A DNA stretch of 64,000 nucleotides, from contig JBJXGZ010000082.1 of NCBI GenBank assembly GCA_046160625.1, positions 1 to 64,000 of the forward strand, in the 5' to 3' direction. This DNA comes from M3007 sp046160625 (GTDB lineage Bacteria; Bacteroidota; Bacteroidia; Chitinophagales; Saprospiraceae). This document shows positions 53,171 to 60,860 of the stretch, piece by piece. Positions within the stretch are counted from its first letter, which is position 1. Each line of letters starts with the position of its first letter. The notes beneath the pieces are model-generated. The model made no database searches and was not told the origin of the DNA. It was given only the letters and a program-made list of their open reading frames with translations. Position numbers and translations under genes: made by a program.

Positions 53171-54023
53171 ATTCCTGCCGTTTCATTTTCCAGCGTTTAT
53201 GGCTCCATAGCCATTGCTCGGGCTGTTGACGAATATCGGCCTCCAAACGCCGGGAAAAGGCGCTGGTAATATCCATTTCGATTGCAGCCGAAGGGTCGGT
53301 GCAGATTTCCGTGAATTCAATTTCGTAAAAACCCCGTCGCACCGTTCGCACTACCCGGTAATACAACACTGGCAAGTCAAACTTTCGCCCGAGCACATCG
53401 GCGCCTGGCAGCGAGGCCGTTGCTTGTCCAAAAAATCGTACCCAGTGTGCGCTTTTACGGCTGCTTGGCGATTGGTCGGCCAACAAAATGAAAACCGTGG
53501 GTTCTGCCGAACGTTTGCGGATCGCTTTAAACACCTCATCCATGCCAACCATCTCCATACCGGTACGAGAGCGGGCTTGATTGATATACGCATCCATGCC
53601 TTTGTTATTCAAAGGTTTATAGGCAGTAACTGTTGCGCCGTGGAATTGAGGCGGCATCGTGAGACCCGAATATTCCCAGTTTCCAAGATGGCTTCCTGTG
53701 AGTATGACGCTTTGGCCCCGGTCGAGGTATTGGTTCACAATCTCAGGGTTGAGACAAATTGCGCGGCGTTCGATTTCGGCGAAAGCTGCGGTGAATGACT
53801 TGAGGGTTTCGAGCGTAACGTCGGTGAGGTTGCGGTAATTCGCCCGGACGATTTTCAGGATTTCTGCTTGGCTCTTTTCGGGGAATGCGCGTTGTAAATT
53901 CTCAAAAATCACCTTCCGACGGTAACCGATGATTCTGAAAAGCAAAAATGCAAGTCCATCAGAAAGGACGTACAAAGCAGGAAATGGGACAAGTCGGAAG
54001 AGTTGGAGGAAAACCTGAAGCAT
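53169..54023 (-). CDS. Lysophospholipid/lipid A acyltransferase (LpxL/HtrB-like)
   Basis: A 284-aa protein. N-terminal membrane segment (about residues 3-30). The HX4E catalytic motif is in LTGSHLGNWEYSGL (His, Glu), followed by AYKPLNNKGMDAYINQARSRTG and LLADQSPSSRKSAHWVRFFGQATASLPG, matching LpxL-family blocks. It adds a secondary acyl chain to lipid A precursor or a related lipid at the inner membrane. The C-terminus PEQWLWSHKRWKMKRQE is the usual LpxL end. The stop codon overlaps the end of a 31-bp-arm inverted repeat. Confidence 0.91.
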   Translation of the reverse strand: MLQVFLQLFRLVPFPALYVLSDGLAFLLFRIIGYRRKVIFENLQRAFPEKSQAEILKIVRANYRNLTDVTLETLKSFTAAFAEIERRAICLNPEIVNQYLDRGQSVILTGSHLGNWEYSGLTMPPQFHGATVTAYKPLNNKGMDAYINQARSRTGMEMVGMDEVFKAIRKRSAEPTVFILLADQSPSSRKSAHWVRFFGQATASLPGADVLGRKFDLPVLYYRVVRTVRRGFYEIEFTEICTDPSAAIEMDITSAFSRRLEADIRQQPEQWLWSHKRWKMKRQE

Positions 54024-54026
54024 TAG

Positions 54027-54210
54027 TTTTTTGATTTAAGATTGACGATTATCCCGAGTGTTCGGGACTGATTGTTGATGGGATGGCCGATTTTTGAAGT
54101 TAAAGGTGCGATGTGCCCGATGTTGCTTAAATCAACCATCAAAAATAATTCAATCATACATGTCCATCAAAAATCAAAAATCATGTAATCGTCAATCTTA
54201 AATCAAAAAA
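54027..54210. repeat. Large inverted repeat, TTAAGATTGACGATTA family with nested hairpin
   Basis: Arms 54027-54051 and 54186-54210 are 25 bp and perfect (TTTTTTGATTTAAGATTGAC...). Inside is a nested TCCCGA-GTGT-TCGGGA hairpin (54053-54068). The right half (CATCAAAAATCAAAAATCATG...) closely follows the palindrome interrupted by the IS4 element at 15631-17172, so both belong to one family. It starts 3 nt upstream of the acyltransferase start codon. Confidence 0.88.
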
Positions 54211-54238
54211 GACAAACTAAAAAACCCTCGTCCACCAA

Positions 54239-55285
54239 TCATTCTTTGGGCAGTATAACCCATAAACGGCCATAACTATTGATTTTGTGGGCCTCTTGCA
54301 GGCCTTTTTGGCCAATGCCGCAGTAAAGATCCAAACGTTTGGTGGTCAAAATGGCGCCACCGCGGTCTTGTGCGAAAAGGATGCGATAAACATACCCTTT
54401 CAGATTACCCGCCGCGTCGAGATCTGGCAATTCGGCCAATAGTGTGGCGCCAAGTGGAATATATTTCAAATCAACGGCAACCGAATATCGTGCAGTAAGC
54501 GGAAAAGTACCCGCGCCCAGTACTTCGTCGTCCACCTCCTGGAAAAAAACATAAGCCCCACCTGTACCTCGTACCGACTGGCCAAAACCAAAATACTTGC
54601 GCTGACCATCCGGGAATTCGACCAAACAATTGCCCTGCAGCTGTGCATTGCGCAATTCCTTTCGAGAGCGGAACCAAGCCAATTCGAGGCCTTGCCCGTC
54701 CAATGCTCCCGCTTCGATTGCTGCCGGATTTGGGATGCCTGAAGCAGGTGCTTTTAGCATGGGTACTTGATGTTCAGGGGTTTGTACCCGACTGGCATAG
54801 ACGACGGGTGTATAATAGCCTGTCATACGCACCCGGTTGTTGCGCAAATCGGTGTTCACCTGATAAAAATCAAAAGTTGTAAGCAAAACACTGGGATCAA
54901 GCAAGTTGATGCCTTGCAAAAGCTCTATGGTGCGCTGCATCTCCGCTTTTTGAATGCCTGATGCGCCACGTTCCTTTACGTCTTTTCGGCGCAGGTAGTT
55001 GGCCTGTTCGACCATCGCTTGGAGCAAATCAGGCTCGAAAGTCAGGTAAGGCGTAGTGTCAGGGATACATTTAAGGAGCACTTTGTCCGACACCTTGCGT
55101 GGGCCAAGCGGTGCAACAGGCATTTCCGCGATTACGGCGGTGTCGCCTGGGGCGGGCATCTCTGGAACATTGGTGATGGATTTACCCAAACTCGGTCTGG
55201 GCAAATAGCGAAACATCAAAATCGTTGAAAGACACACGATTAAGACCAAAACATCCAGAAGGATAACGCGTTTGGTACGATGCAT
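54239..55285 (-). CDS. mltA: Membrane-bound lytic murein transglycosylase A (MltA/3D domain)
   Basis: A 348-aa protein. An N-terminal anchor (about residues 5-25, VILLDVLVLIVCLSTILMF) replaces the lipobox of E. coli MltA. The MltA domain runs about 110-265 (MTGYYTPVVYASR, LAWFRSRKELRNAQLQGN, FPDGQRKYFGFGQS). The 3D domain carries FAQDRGGAILTTKRLDLYCGIG, with the Asp residues of the catalytic site. It cleaves peptidoglycan glycan strands to 1,6-anhydro products. ATG 55285 gives the usual length (E. coli 365 aa). An in-frame extension back to 55414 is possible but has no expected motif. Confidence 0.9.
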   Translation of the reverse strand: MHRTKRVILLDVLVLIVCLSTILMFRYLPRPSLGKSITNVPEMPAPGDTAVIAEMPVAPLGPRKVSDKVLLKCIPDTTPYLTFEPDLLQAMVEQANYLRRKDVKERGASGIQKAEMQRTIELLQGINLLDPSVLLTTFDFYQVNTDLRNNRVRMTGYYTPVVYASRVQTPEHQVPMLKAPASGIPNPAAIEAGALDGQGLELAWFRSRKELRNAQLQGNCLVEFPDGQRKYFGFGQSVRGTGGAYVFFQEVDDEVLGAGTFPLTARYSVAVDLKYIPLGATLLAELPDLDAAGNLKGYVYRILFAQDRGGAILTTKRLDLYCGIGQKGLQEAHKINSYGRLWVILPKE

Positions 55286-55486
55286 ACGCAGGGGGGAGGG
55301 AGCGGTGGCTGCTGGTAAAGTCAGCGTGCCGAAATTTTTCGTTTCCACAAATGTAGATGTTATGACGCAAGCGGAGGTAGTGAATAGGGGGAACAAAAAT
55401 TCGCCCGCCTCCACAGGGGCATAAAAGGAGTAGTGGAAAAATTATGCCAGTTTTATATTTGTTAACATTGTTTTGCATTGTTTTAG

Positions 55487-55552
55487 AAAAAGGTGACATC
55501 TCCGACGAAGGAGGAGGTGTCACCTTTTTCGCTAACGAGGTGACACCTCGTT
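55487..55552. repeat. RAYT-linked palindrome pair, 3' side
   Basis: Palindrome 1 is AAAAAGGTGACA-TCTCCGACGAAGGAGGA-GGTGTCACCTTTTT (55487 to about 55528). Palindrome 2 is AACGAGGTG-A-CACCTCGTT (55534-55552). They end 6 nt before the RAYT stop codon. Confidence 0.9.
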
Positions 55553-55558
55553 ATTCGG

Positions 55559-56230
55559 TCATTCAATCTCAAAATAGCCATATTTATCAGGCAATTCACG
55601 GTTGCCATGCCCGTGAAATTCCAAAAACCGTGCTTTTCCACCAAACCAATCCAATACTTCATGCTTGCACAGCAAAGTCGGTTTTTCATGTAAAAACGTC
55701 TTGTATGAACTCCAACGGTAAGCAGCAAAGTTGGGACTAATGCCATGCTTAGAAATATTGGAGTGGATATAATAGACCAGCCAAATTTGATGGCCCTCGT
55801 CAGTGATTCCGATCCGTTTGAAAGGCCGATAAAAGAGATTTCCGCTACGCTGGTGGGTCAGGTTATAATTCATGGCATAGGAGGTAAACAGGCGGGAAAA
55901 TTGTCGTTCAATGACACTATGAAAGGCCTTTTCGTCCTCTGGATTTCTCAAAAAGTTGATTTGAGCTATTGTACGCAATGGCTCTTGCGTTTCCAATATT
56001 ACCTTTAAAATCTCATGCTTAGGCTTTACCCGAATACTTAAATGAAAGTGATTTTCCATCAGGCACCAAGCAAAAGTGTCAACATAACTGGATAGGTATT
56101 CCTTGTATTTTTCCAAAAAAAGAGCGCGTTCGCGATCACTTGTAAAAAGCGTTTCGCGATTATTGGTCCGATTATAAATGTGGTAGTGAACTTCGGGGCA
56201 CAATTGAGCAGTGTAGTCAGGTTTTCGCAT
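55559..56230 (-). CDS. REP-associated tyrosine transposase (RAYT, Y1/TnpA-REP family)
   Basis: A 223-aa protein of the Y1 HUH superfamily. N-terminal VHYHIYNRTNNRE is the conserved RAYT opening. The HUH pair is in LMENHFHLSIRV (His61, His63). The conserved C-terminal block VYYIHSNISKHGISPNF ... YRWSSYKTFL carries the candidate catalytic Tyr (about 153/154). RAYTs cut and join single-stranded REP palindromes and are usually single-copy and domesticated, unlike IS200. The gene is flanked closely by GGTGACACCT palindromes on both sides. It looks intact. Confidence 0.92.
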   Translation of the reverse strand: MRKPDYTAQLCPEVHYHIYNRTNNRETLFTSDRERALFLEKYKEYLSSYVDTFAWCLMENHFHLSIRVKPKHEILKVILETQEPLRTIAQINFLRNPEDEKAFHSVIERQFSRLFTSYAMNYNLTHQRSGNLFYRPFKRIGITDEGHQIWLVYYIHSNISKHGISPNFAAYRWSSYKTFLHEKPTLLCKHEVLDWFGGKARFLEFHGHGNRELPDKYGYFEIE

Positions 56231-56243
56231 GGTGGATGGGTTG

Positions 56244-56306
56244 GGTGAGGTGATATCTCCGACGAAGGAGGAGGTGTCACCTTACCCAAGAAGGAGGTGA
56301 CACCTC
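56244..56306. repeat. RAYT-linked palindromes, 5' side
   Basis: Palindrome 3 (56244-56286) repeats the 55491 sequence with T for C at one site. Palindrome 4 (56294-56306) is GAGGTG-A-CACCTC. They begin 13 nt upstream of the RAYT start codon, so they probably form its leader or promoter region. Confidence 0.9.
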
Positions 56307-56364
56307 ATTTGCATTTTGCTTTGCAAGTTAACATTTTTTTGGAAAAATGAAATCGTTTTTGAAA

Positions 56365-56409
56365 CTAAGAGGTGACACCTTGTCGTTCCTCGAAGGTGTC
56401 ACCTCTTAG
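56365..56409. repeat. RAYT-linked palindrome abutting the kynurenine monooxygenase stop
   Basis: CTAAGAGGTGACACCTT, 11-nt loop, AAGGTGTCACCTCTTAG: 17-bp perfect arms. The arm ends at 56409, directly before the TAG stop codon (minus strand) of the kmo gene at 56410-56412. It could act as its transcript-end hairpin. Confidence 0.92.
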
Positions 56410-57795
56410 CTAGACCCTCCCAGCCAACCACCCCCGAAAAACCCGCTCTACCCCTGCCCCATTCCATTCCGCTTCCACATTTTCCAGGTTCAGAATTTCC
56501 TGAAAAAGCGCGTTTTGTGCATCGTCTTCCAGAAGGGCAACGTGGTAGGGCGTGTTGCTGAAGGTCACCATGGAATACACAGGCAGAAATTCCAGTGGGA
56601 ACTTTGCGTGTAAATCAGCCGCGATTTTCTTGCGCAGCAAAAACTTTGGGTCGGACACTAAATCCCGCATTTCTTTAAAATTGCGCTGCGCCAGTTCGGC
56701 AATCGCGTTGCCATCCTTAACCCTGGACTGCGCAAAAGCAGGGATGGTTTTCGACCAGTCGCCGCCCATTTCATCCAGCATCGAATCCAGGATAGTGCAG
56801 TCTTCAAAGCCTGCGTTCATGCCTTGGCCGTAGAATGGCACGATGGCGTGTGCTGCGTCGCCGAGCAGCAAAATTCGGCCCTGCCATTGCCAGGGCGAAC
56901 AATTTACTGTCACGAGCGAAGACGTAGGGTTAGCCCTGAAATCGCGCAATAATGTGGGCATTAGCGGCAAGGTATCCGGGAAGTATTTTTGAAAAAAACC
57001 GAGCACATCATCATCAGATTTCAGTTTTTCAAAAGAGACCTCGCCTTCAAATGGAAGGAACAAAGTGCAAGTGAAACTCCCATCGGCATTGGGCAGCGCT
57101 ATGAGCATGTGATTGCCACGCGGCCAAATATGTAAAGCGCCTGGTTTAATGCGGTGTTCTCCGTTTTCAAGCGGCGGAATGCTTAGCTCCTTATACCCAT
57201 GCTCGAGATAAAACTGTCGGTAATTGAACCGGTCGGTATGTTGGAGCACATTACGTACTGCACTGAATGCACCATCGGCTGCGAAAATGAGCGGCGCCAC
57301 CACAGTCTTTATCTCCTTGGTTTTCAAGTCTTCAAAGCTGATGGTTGGGCTATTCAAATCCACATCAACACAGCGGTGGTCGAAGAAAAACTCGACATTG
57401 GGGAAACTGGAGGCAATGTTCAGCAACTCCAGATTTAGTCCACCACGGGAGACGGAATAAATGGCCTCGCCTTCTTTCCCGTAGGGTTGGAAGTTCAGAT
57501 CGCCTGTAATGCTGTGCATCATCCGCCCTGGCATCGGTATGGCGACTTTTTCGATTTTTTCGCGTATGCCGGCCAGTTCAATGGCTTTCCAGCCTCGTTC
57601 ACTCATGGCCAGATTGATGCTTTTCCCGCCGGAATAACCGGCTGCACGCATATCGCTGCGACGTTCAAAAACTTTTACGGAATAGCCACGGCGGGCTAAA
57701 AAAACGGCCCACAAAGAGCCAACCAAGCCTGCGCCAACGACGATTGCGGCCTCCCCCGACCCCTCCCTCTGGAGAGGAGATATTTCATTTTTCAT
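56410..57795 (-). CDS. kmo: Kynurenine 3-monooxygenase (FAD-dependent)
   Basis: A 461-aa protein. Dinucleotide-binding GxGxxG in IVVGAGLVGSLWAVFLARRG (about residues 18-37), with the acidic residue in VKVFERRSD. KMO-specific blocks are SGGKSINLAMSERG and IPMPGRMMHSITG. The second FAD motif is RILLLGDAAHAIVPFYGQGMNAGFEDC. It hydroxylates L-kynurenine with NADPH and O2, a step of tryptophan breakdown and of the eukaryote-like NAD synthesis route found in some Bacteroidota. No other kynurenine-pathway genes are in the window. Length is typical (about 450-480 aa). Confidence 0.93.
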   Translation of the reverse strand: MKNEISPLQREGSGEAAIVVGAGLVGSLWAVFLARRGYSVKVFERRSDMRAAGYSGGKSINLAMSERGWKAIELAGIREKIEKVAIPMPGRMMHSITGDLNFQPYGKEGEAIYSVSRGGLNLELLNIASSFPNVEFFFDHRCVDVDLNSPTISFEDLKTKEIKTVVAPLIFAADGAFSAVRNVLQHTDRFNYRQFYLEHGYKELSIPPLENGEHRIKPGALHIWPRGNHMLIALPNADGSFTCTLFLPFEGEVSFEKLKSDDDVLGFFQKYFPDTLPLMPTLLRDFRANPTSSLVTVNCSPWQWQGRILLLGDAAHAIVPFYGQGMNAGFEDCTILDSMLDEMGGDWSKTIPAFAQSRVKDGNAIAELAQRNFKEMRDLVSDPKFLLRKKIAADLHAKFPLEFLPVYSMVTFSNTPYHVALLEDDAQNALFQEILNLENVEAEWNGAGVERVFRGWLAGRV

Positions 57796-57847
57796 GGCGC
57801 GAAAATACCAGAGGAACAGTAAAATCTGGAATAAAAACCGTTATCTG

Positions 57848-58516
57848 TTATCCTTCCAAAAAGGCAGTGTCCATCCAGTAGCGTTTAGGATTATTGGGAT
57901 CAATCAGAACCCGCACTTTAGATCCTTGCGCAATTAAACCAGTGGGGTCGTTGGATGTGGAATCACTTTCAAAGGTGTACAGGACGTTGGTGTAGGGATC
58001 GGTCCAATCGCATTGCACAGAGTAATATCGCCCTTTGTTGTAGGTGTCTTTAATACCCGTAAATTTCGCTTGTACCTCATGGCCGCTCTGTTGCAACCAT
58101 TGATGGAGCCGCCTTTTCTTTTCCAACCAATACAAGCCGCCTAGCCCTACGCCCCCATGGGTAAACAAGAAAATAAAAGGGAACCAACTCCACCAGCCTT
58201 CTCCATCCAGGGTAGCATTTTCGGGGTTGGCAGGATCGTAATAAATGGTAATTTTTTGTCCGATTTCAAAAGACTCTAGGCTGGTGTAATTAGTGGAACT
58301 GTACACCTGGGAATTGCCCCATTCGTCGTTGAAACCCACGATAGGAGCGACATTGTTTTTTGAGTGATTCAAGTCAATCACCGTCCCAGTGGTCTTAATT
58401 CCATTGTTTACCAAGTCGTATCGAGATTTCACCAACCAAAACCCGGCAACGCCGCAACCAAGACCTGCAATGGCGAAAATGGCAAAAAAGAGGTATAAAC
58501 AGCCTTTTCTCTTCAT
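57848..58516 (-). CDS. DUF3592-like membrane protein
   Basis: A 222-aa protein with two transmembrane helices (about residues 5-27 and 100-122, WFPFIFLFTHGGVGLGGLYWL). Two related beta-rich stretches follow: GIKTTGTVIDLNHSKN ... YYDPANPENATLDG and GHEVQAKFTGIKDTYNKGRYY ... LIDPNNPKRYWMD. The internally repeated V-x-Y-D-P-x-N-P ending is the DUF3592 signature. Function is unknown. ATG 58516 is chosen over a TTG two codons upstream. It lies 52 nt upstream of kmo on the same strand. Confidence 0.78.
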   Translation of the reverse strand: MKRKGCLYLFFAIFAIAGLGCGVAGFWLVKSRYDLVNNGIKTTGTVIDLNHSKNNVAPIVGFNDEWGNSQVYSSTNYTSLESFEIGQKITIYYDPANPENATLDGEGWWSWFPFIFLFTHGGVGLGGLYWLEKKRRLHQWLQQSGHEVQAKFTGIKDTYNKGRYYSVQCDWTDPYTNVLYTFESDSTSNDPTGLIAQGSKVRVLIDPNNPKRYWMDTAFLEG

Positions 58517-58643
58517 AATCAATTGTTTTGCTGCATCAAATGTAAAGCGTCAATTTTCTCGGCCATATAAATTTCGTTCTTTTGTGCGTCTTTTTTCTCT
58601 TTCACCGTCTTCTGTCAGGTGAATCAAAACACCACATTCTTAG

Positions 58644-59189
58644 ATGGAGCATATACACAGCATTTGGAATGAATTTCACCGTGAGTTGAAGGGTTTCATT
58701 GCCAAGTCAATTAAGAATTCCCATGATGCGGACGATATTTTGCAGGATACTTTCCTGAAAATCATACACAATCCACAAAAAATCAGTCAGGCAGAAAACC
58801 TGCGTCAATATCTATATGGTATTGTCCGAAACGGTATCAATGATTATTTTCGAAAAATCAAATCCGAGCAAAACAAGGTTCAATGGGACAATACCACGCT
58901 TAGCACGGAAGACAACCGTTTGCTGAACACAACCATTGCTGAGGGTTGTGTGCGCCCGTTCATCGGCCAATTGCCAGAAAAATACCAAGAGGCCTTGCTT
59001 ATTACCGAATTCGAGGATATTTCCCAAAAAGAATTGGCTCAAAGGTTGAGCATCTCCTACTCAGGGGCAAAATCCAGGGTGCAGCGGGGAAGAGAAAAAT
59101 TGAAGGAACTCCTACTTCAGTGTTGCGCCTACAAAAGCGATCGGTACGGCAACCTCTTTTCGGAGCGTGAAAAAACTTGCGACTGCTAG
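58644..59189 (+). CDS. sigZ: ECF sigma factor, SigZ type
   Basis: A 181-aa protein. Sigma region 2 about residues 8-75 (ELKGFIAKSIKNSHDADDILQDTFLKI, NLRQYLYGIVRNGINDYFRK). Region 4 about 105-155 (LPEKYQEALLITEFEDISQKELAQRLSISYSGAKSRVQRGREKLKELL). The Cys-rich tail LLQCCAYKSDRYGNLFSERE and final CDC are typical of SigZ factors and may sense metals or redox directly. No anti-sigma gene is adjacent. A 53-aa Cys-rich exported peptide gene starts 79 nt after its stop on the same strand. Confidence 0.9.
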   Translation: MEHIHSIWNEFHRELKGFIAKSIKNSHDADDILQDTFLKIIHNPQKISQAENLRQYLYGIVRNGINDYFRKIKSEQNKVQWDNTTLSTEDNRLLNTTIAEGCVRPFIGQLPEKYQEALLITEFEDISQKELAQRLSISYSGAKSRVQRGREKLKELLLQCCAYKSDRYGNLFSEREKTCDC

Positions 59190-59267
59190 CCACTTTGCGT
59201 CTTTTTCTCCCAGTCCGCGTCTTCTGGTCGCAGGTGATTTTGCCTGTAATTTCTTAAATCTTTTTCA

Positions 59268-59429
59268 ATGAAGAAAGGAGCTTATTTATTGCTGTTCGCA
59301 ATCGCAGCCAGCGCAGCCTTGTTTGCTGGAAACCAGTCCCAGACTCCCGAATCCGAATGTTGCGGACAAACGACGCAGTGTGACCCTGACAACTGTGACG
59401 AACCCTGCGAAATTGGTTGCTGCCAATAA
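59268..59429 (+). CDS. Small exported cysteine-rich peptide downstream of sigZ
   Basis: A 53-aa protein that is easy to miss because of its size. Signal peptide about residues 1-21 (MKKGAYLLLFAIAASAALFA) and a mature part of about 32 residues with seven Cys: ECCGQTTQCDPDNCDEPCEI and the ending GCCQ. This looks like a metal- or redox-binding peptide. It lies 79 nt after sigZ, also Cys-rich, on the same strand, so a shared regulon is plausible but unproven. A perfect hairpin follows 9 nt after the stop. Confidence 0.75.
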   Translation: MKKGAYLLLFAIAASAALFAGNQSQTPESECCGQTTQCDPDNCDEPCEIGCCQ

Positions 59430-59437
59430 TTGACCAT

Positions 59438-59470
59438 ACGTTTACTAAACCCAAAAGGTTTAGTAAACGT
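59438..59470. repeat. Perfect hairpin, ACGTTTACTAAACC family (copy 2)
   Basis: ACGTTTACTAAACC, loop CAAAA, GGTTTAGTAAACGT: 14-bp perfect arms, 9 nt after the small peptide's stop. Arms match 22900-22932; the loops differ (TGG there). It may end the sigZ transcript. Confidence 0.9.
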
Positions 59471-59491
59471 GGTTTCAAGTTCCAGATTGGG

Positions 59492-59887
59492 TTATTTGGC
59501 TTTCATGCGGTTGTTCTTCGCATTGTGCTCCAATTCCACCAAACCCAATTCCTCCATCAAGGGCGGCACATACATGCCAAAACGGCCACGAAATCCTTTT
59601 TTCAGGCCGTACCAGCCACCAATCGGGTTTTCTGCAGAGCGCCCCCATGCTTCCACGGTACCTGGTTTTGGCTCTTTGCCTTCGTCCGCAGCACCGAGTT
59701 CCATCCAATCTCCGTGTGCTTTGAGCATGGCAAGTAAGTCATCAATGCAGCGTTGGTCGTAATGTAGAATGGTGGTGCCGACTTTGCATACAATGATGCC
59801 TTTTTCTTCATCGCGGTACATGGTATACTCGGCTGTGCCAGGGGCGGTCTTCAATTGCCAGGGATTTTCTTTTGTTCCGTTTTTCAT
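59492..59887 (-). CDS. Small conserved cytoplasmic protein
   Basis: A 131-aa protein starting MKNGTKENPWQLKTAPGTAE, a sequence type I have seen as a conserved hypothetical in environmental bacteria, possibly the DUF6855 group (uncertain). It has a compact alpha/beta pattern (EYTMYRDEEKGIIVCKVGTTILHY, IDDLLAMLKAHGDWMELG) and a conserved-looking GGWYGLKKGFRGRFGMYVPP. No signal or membrane segment. ATG 59887 is preferred; the upstream extension is AT-rich leader. The SRPBCC gene lies 99 nt upstream on the same strand. Confidence 0.7.
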   Translation of the reverse strand: MKNGTKENPWQLKTAPGTAEYTMYRDEEKGIIVCKVGTTILHYDQRCIDDLLAMLKAHGDWMELGAADEGKEPKPGTVEAWGRSAENPIGGWYGLKKGFRGRFGMYVPPLMEELGLVELEHNAKNNRMKAK

Positions 59888-59986
59888 TTTATAAAAATTG
59901 AAGGAAAAGTGAATTGTTGAAAAAAAAGTCTGTTCAGAAACCTGTGAGGAAATTTGTGTTTGAGGTAGGATCAAACTACAAAAATA

Positions 59987-60493
59987 TTAACTTTTACCGT
60001 ACTGAATGGCCTCTGCCTCTTTTTTCAAATCGGTTGCGAACTGCTCAAACGAAGCGTCAAAAGAAGGGATTTTGTTGGCAAACAGCGGGAACATTAGGCC
60101 TCCAATTTTTTCTGTCATTGAAAAAGTAACGCCTTTGCTGCCATTGGGGCTGAGGGTAAAGCTGCGCTCTCCCATCGCATCACCCCAAACCAGGCTTTTT
60201 TCGGCTTCCATTTTCTTGACATTTAGTTTAAAGGTGCGCTTTGGGTCCAGCGTTGATTTTAGACGGATTATTTCTCCCTGGGCGATGTCGCCTTCGATGC
60301 TGACAATAGTAGCATTCCAGCGCTTGTAATCACCAGCATTGGTCAACAAGGCCCAAATAATATCTGGATCTGCCTGAATGATGGTACTTACAGAAGTAGT
60401 ACGGCTGAAAGTTTTGTGAACAGTGGTGGCTTTGTTGTTTGGTGCACTTGATTGTGTAAGAGCGGACATAGCGGTGAAAATAGCGATAGTCAT
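59987..60493 (-). CDS. SRPBCC (START-like) family protein
   Basis: A 168-aa protein. A hydrophobic or Ser/Thr-rich N-terminus (about 1-30) precedes an SRPBCC/polyketide cyclase-like helix-grip fold: TTSVSTIIQADPDIIWALLTNAGDYKRWNATIVSIEG, then LKSTLDPKRTFKLNVKKMEAEKSLVWG and the C-terminal helix SFDASFEQFATDLKKEAEA. These proteins bind hydrophobic ligands in a deep pocket; the ligand is unknown. The N-terminal segment could be a poor signal peptide. Confidence 0.82.
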   Translation of the reverse strand: MTIAIFTAMSALTQSSAPNNKATTVHKTFSRTTSVSTIIQADPDIIWALLTNAGDYKRWNATIVSIEGDIAQGEIIRLKSTLDPKRTFKLNVKKMEAEKSLVWGDAMGERSFTLSPNGSKGVTFSMTEKIGGLMFPLFANKIPSFDASFEQFATDLKKEAEAIQYGKS

Positions 60494-60656
60494 GGTGCAG
60501 AAAATAAAAGTTTGTTGATTGTGATGAAATTTTAAACGTTTTGATATTCTGACTTTTGACCGGGAAAAAATGATAGGCGAAATGAGAAATTTTTTGAAAA
60601 AACTTTTTGAAAGTTAGATAAATATTTGATAATGAATATCATATAAAAATTTGAGG

Positions 60657-60833
60657 CTAAATAATATTTATCAATTCCCACAAAACCGGCCGTGCCTCCT
60701 TTTCAAACCAATCAATCTTTTTCAGCCAAATACGGTTGCGCGGCGATGGATGTGGCAGCGGTATATGTGCAGATAAGAAACAGGGCGCGAACCATGGGGA
60801 AGGTATAAGCGGCAAATTTGACAGGTCCAGATC
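60657..60833 (-). pseudogene. Remnant of a uracil-DNA glycosylase family gene (C-terminal piece)
   Basis: The minus strand is open for 58 codons between stops and ends with PLPHPSPRNRIWLKKIDWFE, the very characteristic C-terminus of the uracil-DNA glycosylase superfamily (LPHPSPRN-x-xW-x-x-N-PWFE). A TGA lies directly before the first open codon and no start or N-terminal part is present, so most of the gene is gone. The preceding 60494-60656 is AT-rich and holds no gene. Confidence 0.7.
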
Positions 60834-60860
60834 TCAGCAAGGAGCAATTGCGTGCTGCGG

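Larger units (their letters stand above)
55487..56409 (-). mobile_element. REP/RAYT unit: tyrosine transposase flanked by GGTGACACCT palindromes
   Basis: One RAYT gene (55559-56230) is bordered by two palindromes downstream and three upstream. A 36-bp segment (AGGTGACATCTCCGACGAAG...) occurs on both sides in the same orientation at 55491 and 56248 with one mismatch, so the gene lies between direct copies of its palindrome. This matches the REP-RAYT arrangement described for other bacteria, in which the transposase maintains a family of palindromes. Confidence 0.88.

Noticed and set aside
55286..55414. N-terminal extension of MltA
   Set aside because: The extension has no signal peptide and precedes the natural anchor sequence; ATG 55285 gives the family length.
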